The notes beneath the pieces are model-generated. The model saw only the letters and a program-made list of their open reading frames with translations. It did not search any database and was not told the origin of the DNA. A stretch of 64,000 bases of DNA from Mesaphorura yosii (taxonomy: Eukaryota > Arthropoda > Collembola > Poduromorpha > Tullbergiidae), in assembly GCA_009869945.1 (NCBI GenBank), contig WIXG01000068.1:1-64000 (forward strand), written 5' to 3'. Positions 15,040-27,485 of this stretch are shown here, in pieces (the first letter of the stretch is position 1; every line of letters begins with the position of its first letter). Position numbers and translations under genes: made by a program.

Positions 15040-17394
15040 GCTCGTAATGGTAATCGACTTTGGAATGGAATGGAATTCTCTCGATTAACAATTTAAACGT
15101 TGTGTACGCGTATGCAGAATATCTCATTAACAATTTAAAAACTTTTGAAAACAAAAATATTACGATTCGCAAAACCTGACCTGTGATTCGCATTAAGATA
15201 AAATGAGGCGCGTATTCGCGGTTCGCGACTCGCATATTCGCAAAAATTGCGAATGCCAACGAAGGCCGGTGAAGTAGTCACAGGTGATTGCTGTCTTAAG
15301 TTTCGCAATTAAAACCGTATAAATTTTTTAATTTCAATTTCGCAATTCGCAACGTCGCGAGTCATTAAGCCTTCCATTTCTCATTCAATTTCCACGAGCG
15401 ATAAGGCACAAGCGAGGACGTTCATTAATACCGACATCGGTCAACAACGCCAGCTCATAAAATTCGGAATGGGGTTCTTTGCCAAATTTTTTTATGAGAA
15501 ATCAATTCTTGACTGCTGCTGTGCTCTTCCACTGGTGTCTTCCCATGTCTTTGGCTTGCCTATGCTGTGCCTTGTTTCAGACAATAATAAACTCATAAAA
15601 TCGTCTCTCGTCTGCCAATTTCGCAATGCAGCCCCGAAAACCAGCCTAAAATGTCAATGCCTCCAGTCCAAGTCGAAAATTACTCCTAAACTGCTGTGAA
15701 CTTACTTTTTACTGCCAGGTACATTAAAAATATGCATTAAACACTGAACACTGAACAGGAACAAGGGAATGCGAACGGGCTGCCATACCGGAATATTTTA
15801 CCCTTTGGGTGGATACCTGAACAATTTCCGTAATGAGAAGAATAAAGTAATACACTACAAATAGGTGCTGGTGGCTGGGAAGGCTGGTTAATGAGATAAG
15901 CAAAAAATAGGAACCGGAGAGAAACAAAACAATCATAATCATAATTACGGTGCGCGTAACAAGAGCAAGAGCAATGAACAAGGCACCGAGTGCTGCCTGA
16001 GCCTCGAGTCCGAGTCCAGGGAGAGTACACGTCAGTTTTTGCTCATTAAATCCACGATGAGGCGAAGCATGCAAGTATAAGTTTTAATGATTTGACTTTT
16101 TCGAAGGTGCTCGCTTCTTTCGTATTTCGAATTTATATTCCTGCGCCGTGCTATGGTCCATATGGTGTCTGATGAGCTGTGTTCTTTGCTGTGCTGCCTT
16201 TCTCCAACCAATTGCTTCGAAAACAGCACAGCAATTCGACAATTTACATGTACTCGGTTTACGAAGCGTTATACCCCGGCTGCGAAGACTCTCATGGCAC
16301 TCATGGGCTCCATTCAGTATAATGACAGGAGAAATCTTCAGAATTTGAAGTTCAAGCTTGCCACGCATGCATTTCTGCATTTGCTAGAGAGCAATTGATT
16401 TTCGTGCGTATTTGGTCTTCTTATTGGGCTTCGTAATTACTGGGTTGGGCTCACAATGTACGATGCAACGAGCACAGATCGTAAAACAAAGTAAACGCGA
16501 CTGTCTGCCTAATTGAGCATTGTTTCGGAACAGAAAAATTACCCGAATTATTTTCATTACCATACGTTTTTTATTAATTCGGCAGCCGTCAGGGAATTGA
16601 GTAACATAGTTCACGAGTATAAGCATGGTGTATGGATTATGTTATGACATGAGACGAGAGAGCTTTGTGTATTGCGCATCGTAAAAGATGAAAAATCGTC
16701 TCGCAGAGCATAAAACTCGCTTACGCGTACTCGCTGAAACTATTAGAATAATGAATTCTTGCCTGCTGCCGCTGCTACTGCTGCTGGGTGCATTCGGGGC
16801 AGGAATTAAGTACTAAGCACTCGCCTAACAAGCCTAATTAATTATGGATGTACATAATGTATCAGCGTGTACAGGCAACGTGTACGTGTAGTACAACAAG
16901 GCAACGTTTCATTAATCTCTGGCTTTAGTGAACTTACGAGTACGGTACTCCACTCCAGTCAAGCCATGTCAAGACTGGAGTCTCGAGTGCTTAGCATGAT
17001 TACTATTCATTATATTCAATATTTGTTTTAGAGGGTGTTCCATGCCATGGCGTGGCGTAGCACGGGCTGATGGGCTTAATGCTTCAGACTCAAGTGCGAG
17101 AAGACATGATACATGAATATGAATTAAGGATTACGAGTTAGAGTCATTGTAAGAGTTAGATAGTCAAGAACCCATGCTCAAAATCTTAAATGTTGCGCTA
17201 GCTTCTCAGCTGCAACACTCTAACCTCTTGGTCATGTATTCTTGCCACATGCATATATGGCCAAACGATAATATGGACACTTTCCAACCTACTTTTGACC
17301 TTTGCACTTCATCTGCGAAACGCGAACTTTGTACTGGTACGCTGCTTGAACACCGCAATTTGCCATCAAGAGCTGTATTTCTTTCCATTTGACA
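15040..17394. other. intergenic gap between CUB-protease copy 2 and PhyH gene
   Basis: No supported exon occurs in these 2.4 kb. Open frames on both strands are short and lack conserved motifs. The stretch includes words built on TTCGC (15160-15360) and becomes AT-rich near 16800-17150. The promoter of the PhyH gene should lie near the right end, but no clear TATA box was seen. Confidence 0.5.
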
Positions 17395-18312
17395 ATGGCA
17401 GAAGCTAATTTCCGTTTAACTAAGGCGCAAATTGACGAATTTCAAGCCACCGGGGCAATTTGCCTGCGTCAAGTCTTTGACGACGCCTGGGTCGAGAAGG
17501 TTGCTACCGGAATCAACAAAATTCTCGAGAATCCGAGTCAATATTCCGAAAAGTTGGCAAACCTAGAGTCCAACTCCAGCTCCGTCGACTCTGGCGGCTA
17601 CTACTTCAATGATTACTGCAACTGGAAGTCAATCCCCGAATTTGTTGATTACGTGTACAACTCTCCAGCAGCTAGCATCGCGGGACAGCTGACGGGTTCC
17701 TCATACATGGCTATGTACCACGAGCATGTGCTCGTGAAATCCGCAGGATCCTCACGCGAAACGCCGTGGCACGTCGATCAATCATACTACCCAATCGATG
17801 GAACCCAAGTCTGCTCGATTTGGATGCCCATCGATCCAATTGGATTGGAGAGCACCATCCAATTCGTGGAGGGATCACATTTGTGGCCGGAGTGGTTCAG
17901 GCCCAGGAAATTCGCGACAACACTGAACTACGCAACCATTGCGCCAGAAAACGACAACCGTACGTGGGCGGATGTCCCGTCCGCGCAGGAGCTGGTCACA
18001 AGGGCCCGTATCCTGCAATGGGCTGTTGAGCCCGGTGACTGCATCGTGTTTCACATGAAGACTTTGCACGGAGCTCCAGGAAATCTGAGTAAACTGAATC
18101 AGCGCCGGATCCTGAGTACGAGATGGCTGGGTAAACATTCTGCTTGACCGATCCTGATCACTGATAATGATAAGAAAATAAATTTCTGTGTAGGCGATGA
18201 TGCCGTGATCGCTTCACGTCCGTGGATCGTGTCTCCGCCGATCTACGGAGGATTAAAGGTTGGGGACAAGGCAGTGTCGGCGGAGTTTCCGGTTGTGTGG
18301 ACAAGAAGCTGA
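17395..18312 (+). CDS. phytanoyl-CoA dioxygenase (PhyH) family Fe(II)/2-oxoglutarate oxygenase
   Basis: Two exons, 17395-18130 and 18194-18312, join in phase 1 to give 855 nt (284 aa). The family hydroxylates small lipids or other metabolites using Fe(II), O2 and 2-oxoglutarate. Iron ligands are visible as His126-x-Asp128 (TPWHVDQS) and distal His225 (LHGAPGN). Arg237/Arg238 (QRRILSTRW) are placed to bind the 2-oxoglutarate carboxylate. The core QFVEGSH and DPxGLEST motifs are intact, so an active enzyme is expected. There is no signal peptide, so it is probably cytosolic, and no obvious C-terminal peroxisomal signal (ends WTRS). The sequence looks more like the compact bacterial and algal PhyH proteins than animal PHYH or PHYHD1. 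The substrate cannot be inferred. The ATG at 17395 is preferred because it begins the family's MxxxxFxLTxxQIDEFxxTGAI start. Confidence 0.94.
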
Positions 18313-21300
18313 ATTCCTCCACAGAATTTGCTAACATAGGGCATTACTGATAAGCTGAGGTTAAATTGGACGAATGTGTCAATGAAAGTAAATCTGGAAA
18401 TCCTGTGATTTTTTATTAATTTGTAATTACCTAATCTATAAATGTACTATTAATTTATGACGATGACTTTCGCTAAACCCAGAGTTCCGCGAAGGAAATT
18501 ACCAAACTTTGTTTTGGTAGAGCGTAAGTTCACAAGAAGCGTACGAAAGAGTTGGCATTGAAGCTATAAGTCAGCAAGCGAATGTATGGAGAGCCTTGCT
18601 TCCAACACTAAATTCTGAATCTTCCCTTTCTCCAGTTTACGTTTTGCTCTTTTCACGAGGAATGAACGAAGGCCATAAGCTGGACTGGAGTATGGTGGTG
18701 GTGGTAGATGGTAGTGAAATAATTTGTACTCGTGACTTGAATACAAATGGTGGTTAATTTTTGTGTAATATATTTAAATTATTATCAAAAGAATAAATAT
18801 ACGACAATCTTGGCTCACCAGAACACAACACGACATGAGGACTCGACTCAACGCAACTCTACGAGCTACGACAAAGAATCCAGGATCCGAGAGGGCACGG
18901 GCACGCCTAGACTCAAGACCAACACCACGACACAACACGAGGCTTTGAAATTTTGACATGGCATGGCACACTGGGGGAACAAAATACAAGAACAGATGCT
19001 GGGTCAGGAGCCGGAGTGGAGTTGAGTCCACCGACTAAATAGTTCGGGAGGCAGAGGCTATAGTTTGGCAGTAATTTCGATTCAATTCGCGTGCAAGATT
19101 TGTCCCGTGGTTGTCTTTGTCTTTGCCCCGTGATTATTCTAATTAGTTCTCGCCCTTGTCCGTGCCCATGCCATGCTTTATAATTAATCCTCCATTCAGA
19201 ATGGCCTGTCTACAGTTCGCCTTGGTCCATCGCGGCTCGGGCATTGGGCGTTTGGGATCCTCTCGCCTGTGAAGACATTAAAGAAGCAAGCCTTCTCCCC
19301 AAAACCACAAGCCAGCAGCTCCTCTCCCTGTTCATCCTCATCTCCTTTCACATCACATAAATTAGAATTTGACAAAATACTCAACTTTATCTTCAAAGGA
19401 GTAACTTTTAAAATTCTCTCGTCTCAGATCTTTGTGAGTTGTGACCACAAACGACGTCCTGTTGGCAGCAGCAAGCAGTAGCAAGAAAGGAAGGTGCAAC
19501 GCGAGCAAAAGAGGATTCAGATTCAACGCAGTCAAGGGTTTTATTACGATTTGCGGTTGGAGTGGGTTTGGCCGGAGCCGCGAGTCGCCGTACTGAGTGC
19601 TCATAAATTCAGATCAGGAAGAATTACTTTGAACACTTTGAAGATCCGGGCTGATGGACTGACGTGCGGATGAGGATGAGAGCTGTGTACAAGAGTAAAA
19701 TAACAATGAAGAGGATTCTATGTTCAGTATCGGATGTAACTCTCAAAATTGTTGTACTTGTAAGTGGGAATTATCAGTGGATTGATTTATTGGCGTTCAA
19801 ACAGGAATTTCATCTCCGCATAAATTATTCCTCAGATTTGCATAAACGCCAAAATATTGATACCTTCTGTACTGCCCTGCACCGAGTCTATCAAAAAATG
19901 GAGCAAAAAACCGAACTGGTACTCTGCTGAGCCGCCGTATTGGAGTTATTACGACGATTATTCATTGATCTGCATTTCGATATTGAAATTAATGCAGTGC
20001 AGTGCGCATAAATTCATCCGTGATAATGCGAGCTGTGAACCCTTTTGATGGTCGAATTCCCACGTAGACGATCTTTTTCTGTTATCCCGTGTTACTGTTA
20101 TTGTTACCCGGTGTAATGAAATGAAATGAATTCTCTTTACGAGTTGGCTCCCCGGCAGTTCAGTGCATTATTGCCTATTGCGTACTGCATTGAATTTGAA
20201 TTTATTGATGGCATTTTGTCTCTTCATTGTATTCGCATCGCAATCAGCGATGTGTGCTTTTTTATTTGCGCTTGCTGTTTGTAAGGTCCTCTCGATCTCG
20301 ATCGCTGCTGCTACTGTAAGCATTATAAAGATGTCCAACCATTTTATTTGAGAATTACGCAGCGGTCGATGTGGATTTCAATAGAAGATCATGATACCCT
20401 TGCTTCCTTACTGCTGAATTGCTGAATGGCAATCGAATCCAAAATCCAGATCATCATTCTGTTGGTCCTCTTGATTGTGGCCCAAATTTGCATATGCATA
20501 ACATCGCGTAAACGAAGTCGTGTACAAGCACAAGATTTTCAAGTGCAGAATTAAAATCGACCACCAGGAACAATCGCAGTCACAATGGCAAGATCCCGAA
20601 CAAGATTTGCTCGGATTGGACAATTTCTTGAAACATTCAACAATGAAGCCTTCCTGTGGTCTGTCCTTATCCTGAAAATTCGAATTCGGGCTCGTCCTCA
20701 CATTTGCATACAAGCACAGCAAAAGATTGCATTCTCTACTTGCAGTCTCTCGCTCTCTCACTCGCTCGCAGTCTCGGTCTCGACATCGTCGCTATTTATA
20801 ACCCCATTATTGCCATTGTGAATTGTACCCCCATTGAGCACACAAACATTTATTTTTCCACGTACGCGAACGCGGTCGCGCTCGTATATTGTTTTTGTAC
20901 ATCGTTGCCCGTCTCCGTCGCTGTCGTTCGCGCAATGCATTAATGCATTACATTACGTGAAACGTGAGACACCAAGTGGCTTCATGGATTTTTTTAATGC
21001 GTCTCCTGAATGTTAACCTGAAATGTGAATTCACAATTCTCCGTGCATTTTCTGTCTTGACCGGGACTGCGACTGCTGTGCGTAGGGAAAATTTATGCTG
21101 GCAATGCGAACAGAAAGCAAATAGCAAAGCAAGCTTAAGGAAAAATATGTCCAAGCAAGCCGAGAAGATTATTGGCCGACCACGACGCTGACGCTGAATC
21201 GAGACCCTGATTGCAAATTGCATGTGCGATGGCTATGGCACTAGCCCTTGAAACTCACAGCATTCGCACTGGCATTAAATTATGGGGTTTCGTATTGTAG

Positions 21301-22066
21301 TGTTTATTTATTGTAATTGCTTGCGCAGCAACTCTCAGGCCAAGCATAAATGAATTGTGATTTGTCTGAGACCATGTTGCTGTTGTTGCTGTTTGTGTTT
21401 GTTAATGATAATCATACAATAATCATAAGTAATAAGTAATAACATGGGATTTAACCGGAACGGCAGCAGCAGCAGCAGGTAAGTATCCATGATTATAGGG
21501 TCCGTCGCAAGAAACATCAGTAAATAACATTGAATTTCCGCCGCGCCGAGGTACGGCTACGGCGAGTTTCGAAACAGCAGTGAGTCAACGTCAGAGTCGA
21601 GTCAGCCTGCAATAATGTTATAAATATGCGGCATTCTTCGGCACAGTGCATGCATTCATACTGCGTTGTGAAAGAATGGATCAAAGAAGCTCTTCGCCCA
21701 AGCTTTGTTGTCTCGATCGAATTCTTGCGTAAGAAAATTAATTATTTCTCTGATCAGATAAGCGCATTCTCGATGACTTTCTCTCGGTACACGATTGATG
21801 AAGATATAAATAAATTGAATTCCTGCGTTGGTTTATCATTATGGGATTAAGATTAGGGCATGACCGACCAAGACAAGTAGACAAGGATAGCAAGCAAGAA
21901 GAGTTCCCATAACTCAAGTATCAAGCCAGGCTGGCATTAAAAATAGCTGAAGCCATTGTGGGCCATGGCTTGGCTTGGCGTTTGGCGCAGTAGTATTACA
22001 AATCAGTAATTATACACCATCGACGAACCACGAACACATTTTCACATGCCAAAAGCCAAGCCAAAG

Positions 22067-22083
22067 CTGGCTGGCTGGCTGGC
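22067..22083 (+). repeat. CTGG tetranucleotide microsatellite
   Basis: Four perfect CTGG units plus one base. They sit within a larger stretch (about 22048-22120) of related words such as AAGCCAAGCC, AATGCCAATGCC and CACGGCACGGCA, so the whole stretch looks slippage-derived. Confidence 0.8.
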
Positions 22084-23458
22084 AATGCCAATGCCAAGCA
22101 CCGGCACGGCACGGCATGGCACTTGGGCTCTGGGATTGCCTACTTGATGAATGCTGGGAGTGTCCATGCTGTCAAGTCAAACTGAACGCAAAGTCAGGAC
22201 AAAGTAAGAAGCATTTGTAAATAGTAAGTCATTCAGATTTCAGACCGTCCGCGGCACCGTGTCCATGAAGACCTGGCAATGGCACTACTAAAAAACCAAT
22301 TCGGGCATGCAATGCTACTTAAGACACGAACACTTGAGAATAACTTGAATAAAATATGCGAACGCACTAGGCGAATGCAAACTGCAACGAAAACAATGAA
22401 ACAATGTACCAAGTAACATTTCAGCAGTGCAGAGTGCAGGACTTTGATAAGTATTTACTATTTACCTGAAGCCTGGAATGCTCCTGCCTGTTTAGAACAA
22501 TGAACCATTCCAGTTTACAGCCAAGGCTGGATGCAAGCGCAAGCTGCACTTCCTCATAACAATGCACTTTATTCAGCGTGTTGTGCGTGTGTTCGTATTT
22601 TTAGCTGCAGTCATCTTTCATCCTTCTTCTTTTTATTAAAACTCTTTGAATTAAATTATTGCTTAATATGCAAATATGCAAATGAGGGCTTCATCCATTT
22701 CAGCACGGCGGCGTGGCGGGTAGAATGGAGCAAAGGCAAAGAGCAAAGCAGCCTCATTCCGTATTCAGAGGAGTGACCTACGCATAAACTTTGCGTTCGC
22801 GGCGTGGCTTAGACCTCGGAGTAAAAATGCAGATGATTTCCCGTACAATGAGCCATGTGCCTTTGCTTTCACTCCGGCGGCTGCGTACATCAAAATGTAA
22901 ATGAGATATCTTTTAATAATGCCTGGAAGTCGTAATTCAACAAGTATTCAAAATATGCAAATATTGTTAAAAGGTGTATGCGTACGCGTAACTCGGAAAC
23001 TCAAACGTAAACTTCACCCTGGCCCAAGCCTCGCCTGGCCCGTAGACTTTGTTTTCCGTTGTTTGTGTTTTGTGATTGTTGTCGTACAAAATGTATGCAC
23101 GCACGGGTTTTGTTGAGGAAGGACGCTGCTGGAGTTCCGTTTTAGAATTCATTCGTCAGCGATTCCCTTTGATGACGATGATATTATTCCATTCCGTTGA
23201 CTACCTTGATTCTGGCGTAGCAGAAGCAAGAGAGTCCAGCAAGAAGGGTTCACATCACTGCCTCACTTAATGTATGCTAATATAATAAGATTCATGCCAG
23301 GATGCATTAAAGGGTCGTATGCACTAAACGCTAAATGCTGAATGAATGACTTACAAAATGAATTCACATCACATCACATTAGATTAAATGAACCCTTTCC
23401 TTTCATTTCGTACGTGATTCAGGTTAAAATTAAAACATCATCCTGCCTGAATCCACGC

Positions 23459-23478
23459 CGTGCCATGCCATGCCATGC
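23459..23478 (+). repeat. CCATG pentanucleotide repeat
   Basis: Three to four copies of a GCCATG/CCATG word, the clearest of several such short runs in the window. Others are at 35823-35846, 53951-53966 and 54263-54282. Confidence 0.75.
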
Positions 23479-26400
23479 TCGATGATCTTTGCCTTGCCTG
23501 CTGCAGCCTGAAATAAGAAGAAAAGGTGCAAAGCATGAATAAAGCGAAACATCGAAGAGCAAACGTGATACGTGATAATTTAAATTTTCAGCTCTTTAGC
23601 CATGCATGCGTTTGAAATCTGAAATCAGTGCACTCCAGAATCGTACGAAACAATCCACAAAAGTCCAAAACCAGAAATAAATCATCGCCGGATTCGATTC
23701 ACGATTCGCTACTCCATCGGATTTTGAAATCCGCTTCGGTGCGGAGGCTTGACTTGGCTCAAGATGATCGCAGTCATCTTCTCTTCTATGCGCTTCTCTC
23801 GGGCTAACGTCTTCTCGTTCTCGCGGGTCGTGAATTTTTATCTCAGGATTGGAATTTTAAACTGTGCCTGAAGACCAAGACGAAGACGAGGACGATAAGT
23901 GCTTCTTGCTTCTGGGACGAATGACTTTGCTATTTGCCTTTGCGTTCGTCGTTGGCTTGGCTTGGCTCCATGACTTTGATAATACTTCACTGAAAAGGTA
24001 GATTAAATAAGAAAAGGGTTGAAATACCATTTTCGTGTTGGTAGAAGACCCACTTAACGTGTGTACAATACAACGTGGAAACGCGGTCCGTAAGTGCCAT
24101 GCCAGTCTATATTTAGTAACCAAGTCGAAGATGAAAATGAAAGGCTCAATCTCAAACTCATCTTCTCTGAATAGAAAAGCTGTACTTTTCTCGTCTCTGT
24201 TCAGGCCGTCGTCGTCATCGCGGTCGTAGTCGAGTCGGAGTGTAACGTAGTAATTTTCTTTTGACTTCGCAAGACGTAAGACGTATTCAAAGGTGAATAG
24301 AATCGAACAAAACTGCAGAGCAGAACCCTTTCTTTGGATCGTCGTCTTATATGCTGAATGTGGTATGCACTATCATCATAATTTTAGGCCCATTCAACGC
24401 TGGAATGCTATATTGTTATTTGGAAAGATGATTGTATGATTGCACGGGGATGCAGCACGTCATTCTTGCGTCACGAGATTCGATGCGATGAGCGATGCAC
24501 TTTAGGCGCACATTTAAGGGCTCACATTTACGATTAACTTTACACTTTACGCGAAGGCGAAGGAACTCAACTCACTCCGAAAGCATCTGCAAACATGGAA
24601 ATCTTTACAAAGTTGATAAACCCCTTCATTACGGCCTAAACTGCGATGCGATAAACCTGTAAGGCAAGGCAAAGTCTCGCATTGTATTGTCTGCTCGGCG
24701 GCTCTTCCTGGACGGCGAGCACGAAGGCTTATCTTAAAAACCGAACCCCATAAATGGTAAATAGTGAATACATGAATGCGTGAATGAGTTCTTTATGTAC
24801 GTCTAATGATTGGGTTGGAGCAAAGAATCAGACTTCAGACGAGCGACTGAATCCGTCGCTTCGAGAGATTCAGCCGCATTCAGATTTACGGGCGACGGAC
24901 GCGGAGCGATTGACGGGTTTTGGCACCAGAAAGATTGTCGATAATGAAATGCTGATATGACTGTCCAATCCGGTCTCCAAATCCGTCTTTCCACTTTGCA
25001 ATGCAATAATGATTTAAGCGACCACTCAAGTAGATTCAGGAAAGAACGAGGAAGGATGGAAGAAAGCGAGATTGGCAACCGATCCTTGTACTTGTATTCT
25101 TCTCGTAATTGCCATTTACTTTGATCACCGTAATTGATAAAGTGTTTGAGGTGAAGTGAAGTGTGAAATCATCAAATCAGAAATCATTCCCATTACCATT
25201 CTTGTCCTGTGTCTGCATCTGCAGCGCAGGGATTAAACACGTCTACTCTGAAGTCTGAACTCTGCCAATTCGATACGCCTGGTTGTAGTCTTGGCTTGGC
25301 TTGGCTCCTCTCTGCTCTTGCAATCTGATTTTCAGAGTAGAAACGGAATCCGTGTTAGCAGAGCACTTAGCACACTCGATTTGACTAAATTCACTCGTTT
25401 TCATGCATATGCACGTACACATTCGAACAATAACAGCAATAAATCGACTGAAATGACGAGAAGACGAGGAAGAGATTCGTGGTGATTCCAAAAGAGCAGT
25501 ACGGCGAAGACAAATGCAAACAGTTGTGGAGCTCTGGCTGTGTCTGTAGTGTGTCGTGGTCGCTCGTAGAGTCTGTCACTGCTGGACAACAACACCTGGA
25601 CCCTGGAGTCAAAATTAGTATGTACACAACGTACGAACTGAAAATCGAGCAGCGCCGCTGTCGCGGCGCGGGCATGAAAGGATTGAAATTAAAATGCATT
25701 CACGCTCGTACTGACAAAAACTGTAGAATAACTCCTGCTAGACTGACTTCGGACGGACGGACCACAGCTGCTTCCGTTTTCCTTCCATTTTGTGAGCTGT
25801 GACGAGTGACTTGCAGGGCTCATCTTCACGGCGTGGCGTGGCCGTAGCCGTGCCGTGGTTGCTCTCATCGCACGCAATAATTATAAGTATACTTATCACG
25901 TACACGTATCAATTCATTCGTCGACTGCGCTGTGCTCCTCTGCTGCTTCGCAGGCCGCTGGGGCAGCAGCAGACGAGTCGACGACGTGACGTTTTCAATT
26001 CAATCTGCCATCCAGCGCTGCTGTGGCTGTAACTAATGTCTAAACATTCATCGTATCAGATGAAGAATTCGGAACCCACTGAACTTAACCCTTTTGTACC
26101 ACACAGAAGGCACGGATCATCATCACCGACTCGCTTGGCTCATCGTCATCTTAATTGAAATATCATTCCATGAGATCTTCGTTAGGAAGAAAGGAAGGGC
26201 TCAGGAAGAAGGGCCATAGCCTTTATGGCCTCACTGCCTGTATGGTCGTACTTGAAACTTGGCCAAGGACAAAAGAAAGAGAATCTTGATTAAAACTTCT
26301 GACTCCTTGGCAACCCAACTTGAGAAGAAAATGAAATACCTGATTGACCCTCACAGCCTAGCCATAGCGAAATTCGATCGGAGTTGCACTTGCAGCGTAT

Positions 26401-26553
26401 AAAGATTCCAAATTCAGCGACACGATAATCCACCAGCAAGAGCAAAGGAAGATCTCTCCGTGCGTAGTCGGATTCGTTGGACTTGGAATTCTATTGAACT
26501 GTCCACTGCAAATTCTAAATATTTTATCTCTCCTGGACTGAATCATCGCCACC

Positions 26554-27485
26554 ATGTTTAAGAATACGTATCAGTCTGGATTTCTATCAATTTTCTACGC
26601 GATTGGAGGAAAGCCGTTGAGTATTTGGTGCAAACGTGTAAATATGCCAGTTTGTAGATAAAGTTTTGAAGTTGTTTGTTGCGGATATAACTAGTATTTT
26701 GCATCCAGACTGAAAATGGTCACATCAAACGCATCACTGATCCTGACCTCCGATCAGTGGTACTGGAGATTGCTGGAGCCAACGTCAGCACGACATACAT
26801 CGCTTGTCCAACGTGCCCACACACAAGCCTTGGCATTCGGCTCCCCTTCATGGTTTTGATTGTCAAGAACCTTAAGCGCTACTTTACTTTTGAGGTTGAG
26901 GTAGGTCGCAGTCGCAGTCCAGTATTTAATTAGCTGTCAGGCTGCCATTCATTATCCATGGAGAGTGCCGTCAACCGTGATTGCATGCTAAACTTGTGCG
27001 TACGTGTACCCGCAGGTCCTGGATGATCAAAATTTCCGTCGTCGTTTCCGTTCCAGTAATTTTCAATCAACTACACGTGTCCGTCCGTTTAATTGCACCA
27101 TGCCACTGCGTCTTGATGATGGCTGGAATCAGGTGAGTCTAGAACCAGAGCGTGGAACGTAAAACCGCTCACAGCTCAAATGAGTTACTCTGTAGTTAGT
27201 GCTTAGTGCGTTGGTTGTAGGGTTGCTCCTTAATTTCATTCATTCATTCATCGATTCTCTTGGCTCTCTGCTTTCCAGGTTCATGTTAATTTGGTCGATT
27301 TCACACGACGTGCGTACGGGACCTCTTACGTCGAGACTACCCGTGTTCAGATTCATGCCAACTGTCGTCTTCGTCGAATCTTCTTCTGTGAACGGCTGTA
27401 TGGAAATGAAGAAGTCCCAGAAAACTTCAAAGTTTTTGCGCTGACCGCGACTTCGATCAAAGAAGATGAACTGCGTGGATTCTAA
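26554..27485 (+). CDS. CFAP20: cilia- and flagella-associated protein 20
   Basis: Four exons, 26554-26637, 26709-26900, 27016-27132 and 27279-27485, all joining in phase 0, give 600 nt (199 aa). The known role is an inner-junction protein of axonemal doublet microtubules (Bug22/GTL3), needed for cilia and sperm motility. Family landmarks run the full length: [10 protein letters not shown] at the start, [71 protein letters not shown] and [12 protein letters not shown]. This is one of the most conserved eukaryotic proteins, so identification is very secure. The start lies in a strong GCCACCATG context. The C-terminus (after about 185) is diverged and a few residues longer than the usual 193 aa. 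In arthropods expression would be expected in sperm and ciliated sensory neurons. It stands alone between two large gene-poor tracts. Confidence 0.97.

Larger units (their letters stand above)
18313..26553. other. 8.2-kb gene-poor region between PhyH and CFAP20
   Basis: No exon with a recognisable domain was found on either strand. The DNA is a patchwork of short impure tandem words. Examples are a CTGG run (22067-22083), CCATG runs (23459-23478), TTGGC runs (25291-25310) and CAG/GCA clusters (21461-21480). A 16-bp perfect palindrome lies at 20934-20949. Open frames here are short, low in complexity and unlike known proteins. The right end must hold the CFAP20 promoter. Confidence 0.5.

Noticed and set aside
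22270-22290. miR-263/183-like seed (AATGGCACT)
   Set aside because: Only nine bases match, the rest of the mature sequence does not, and no precursor hairpin is visible.
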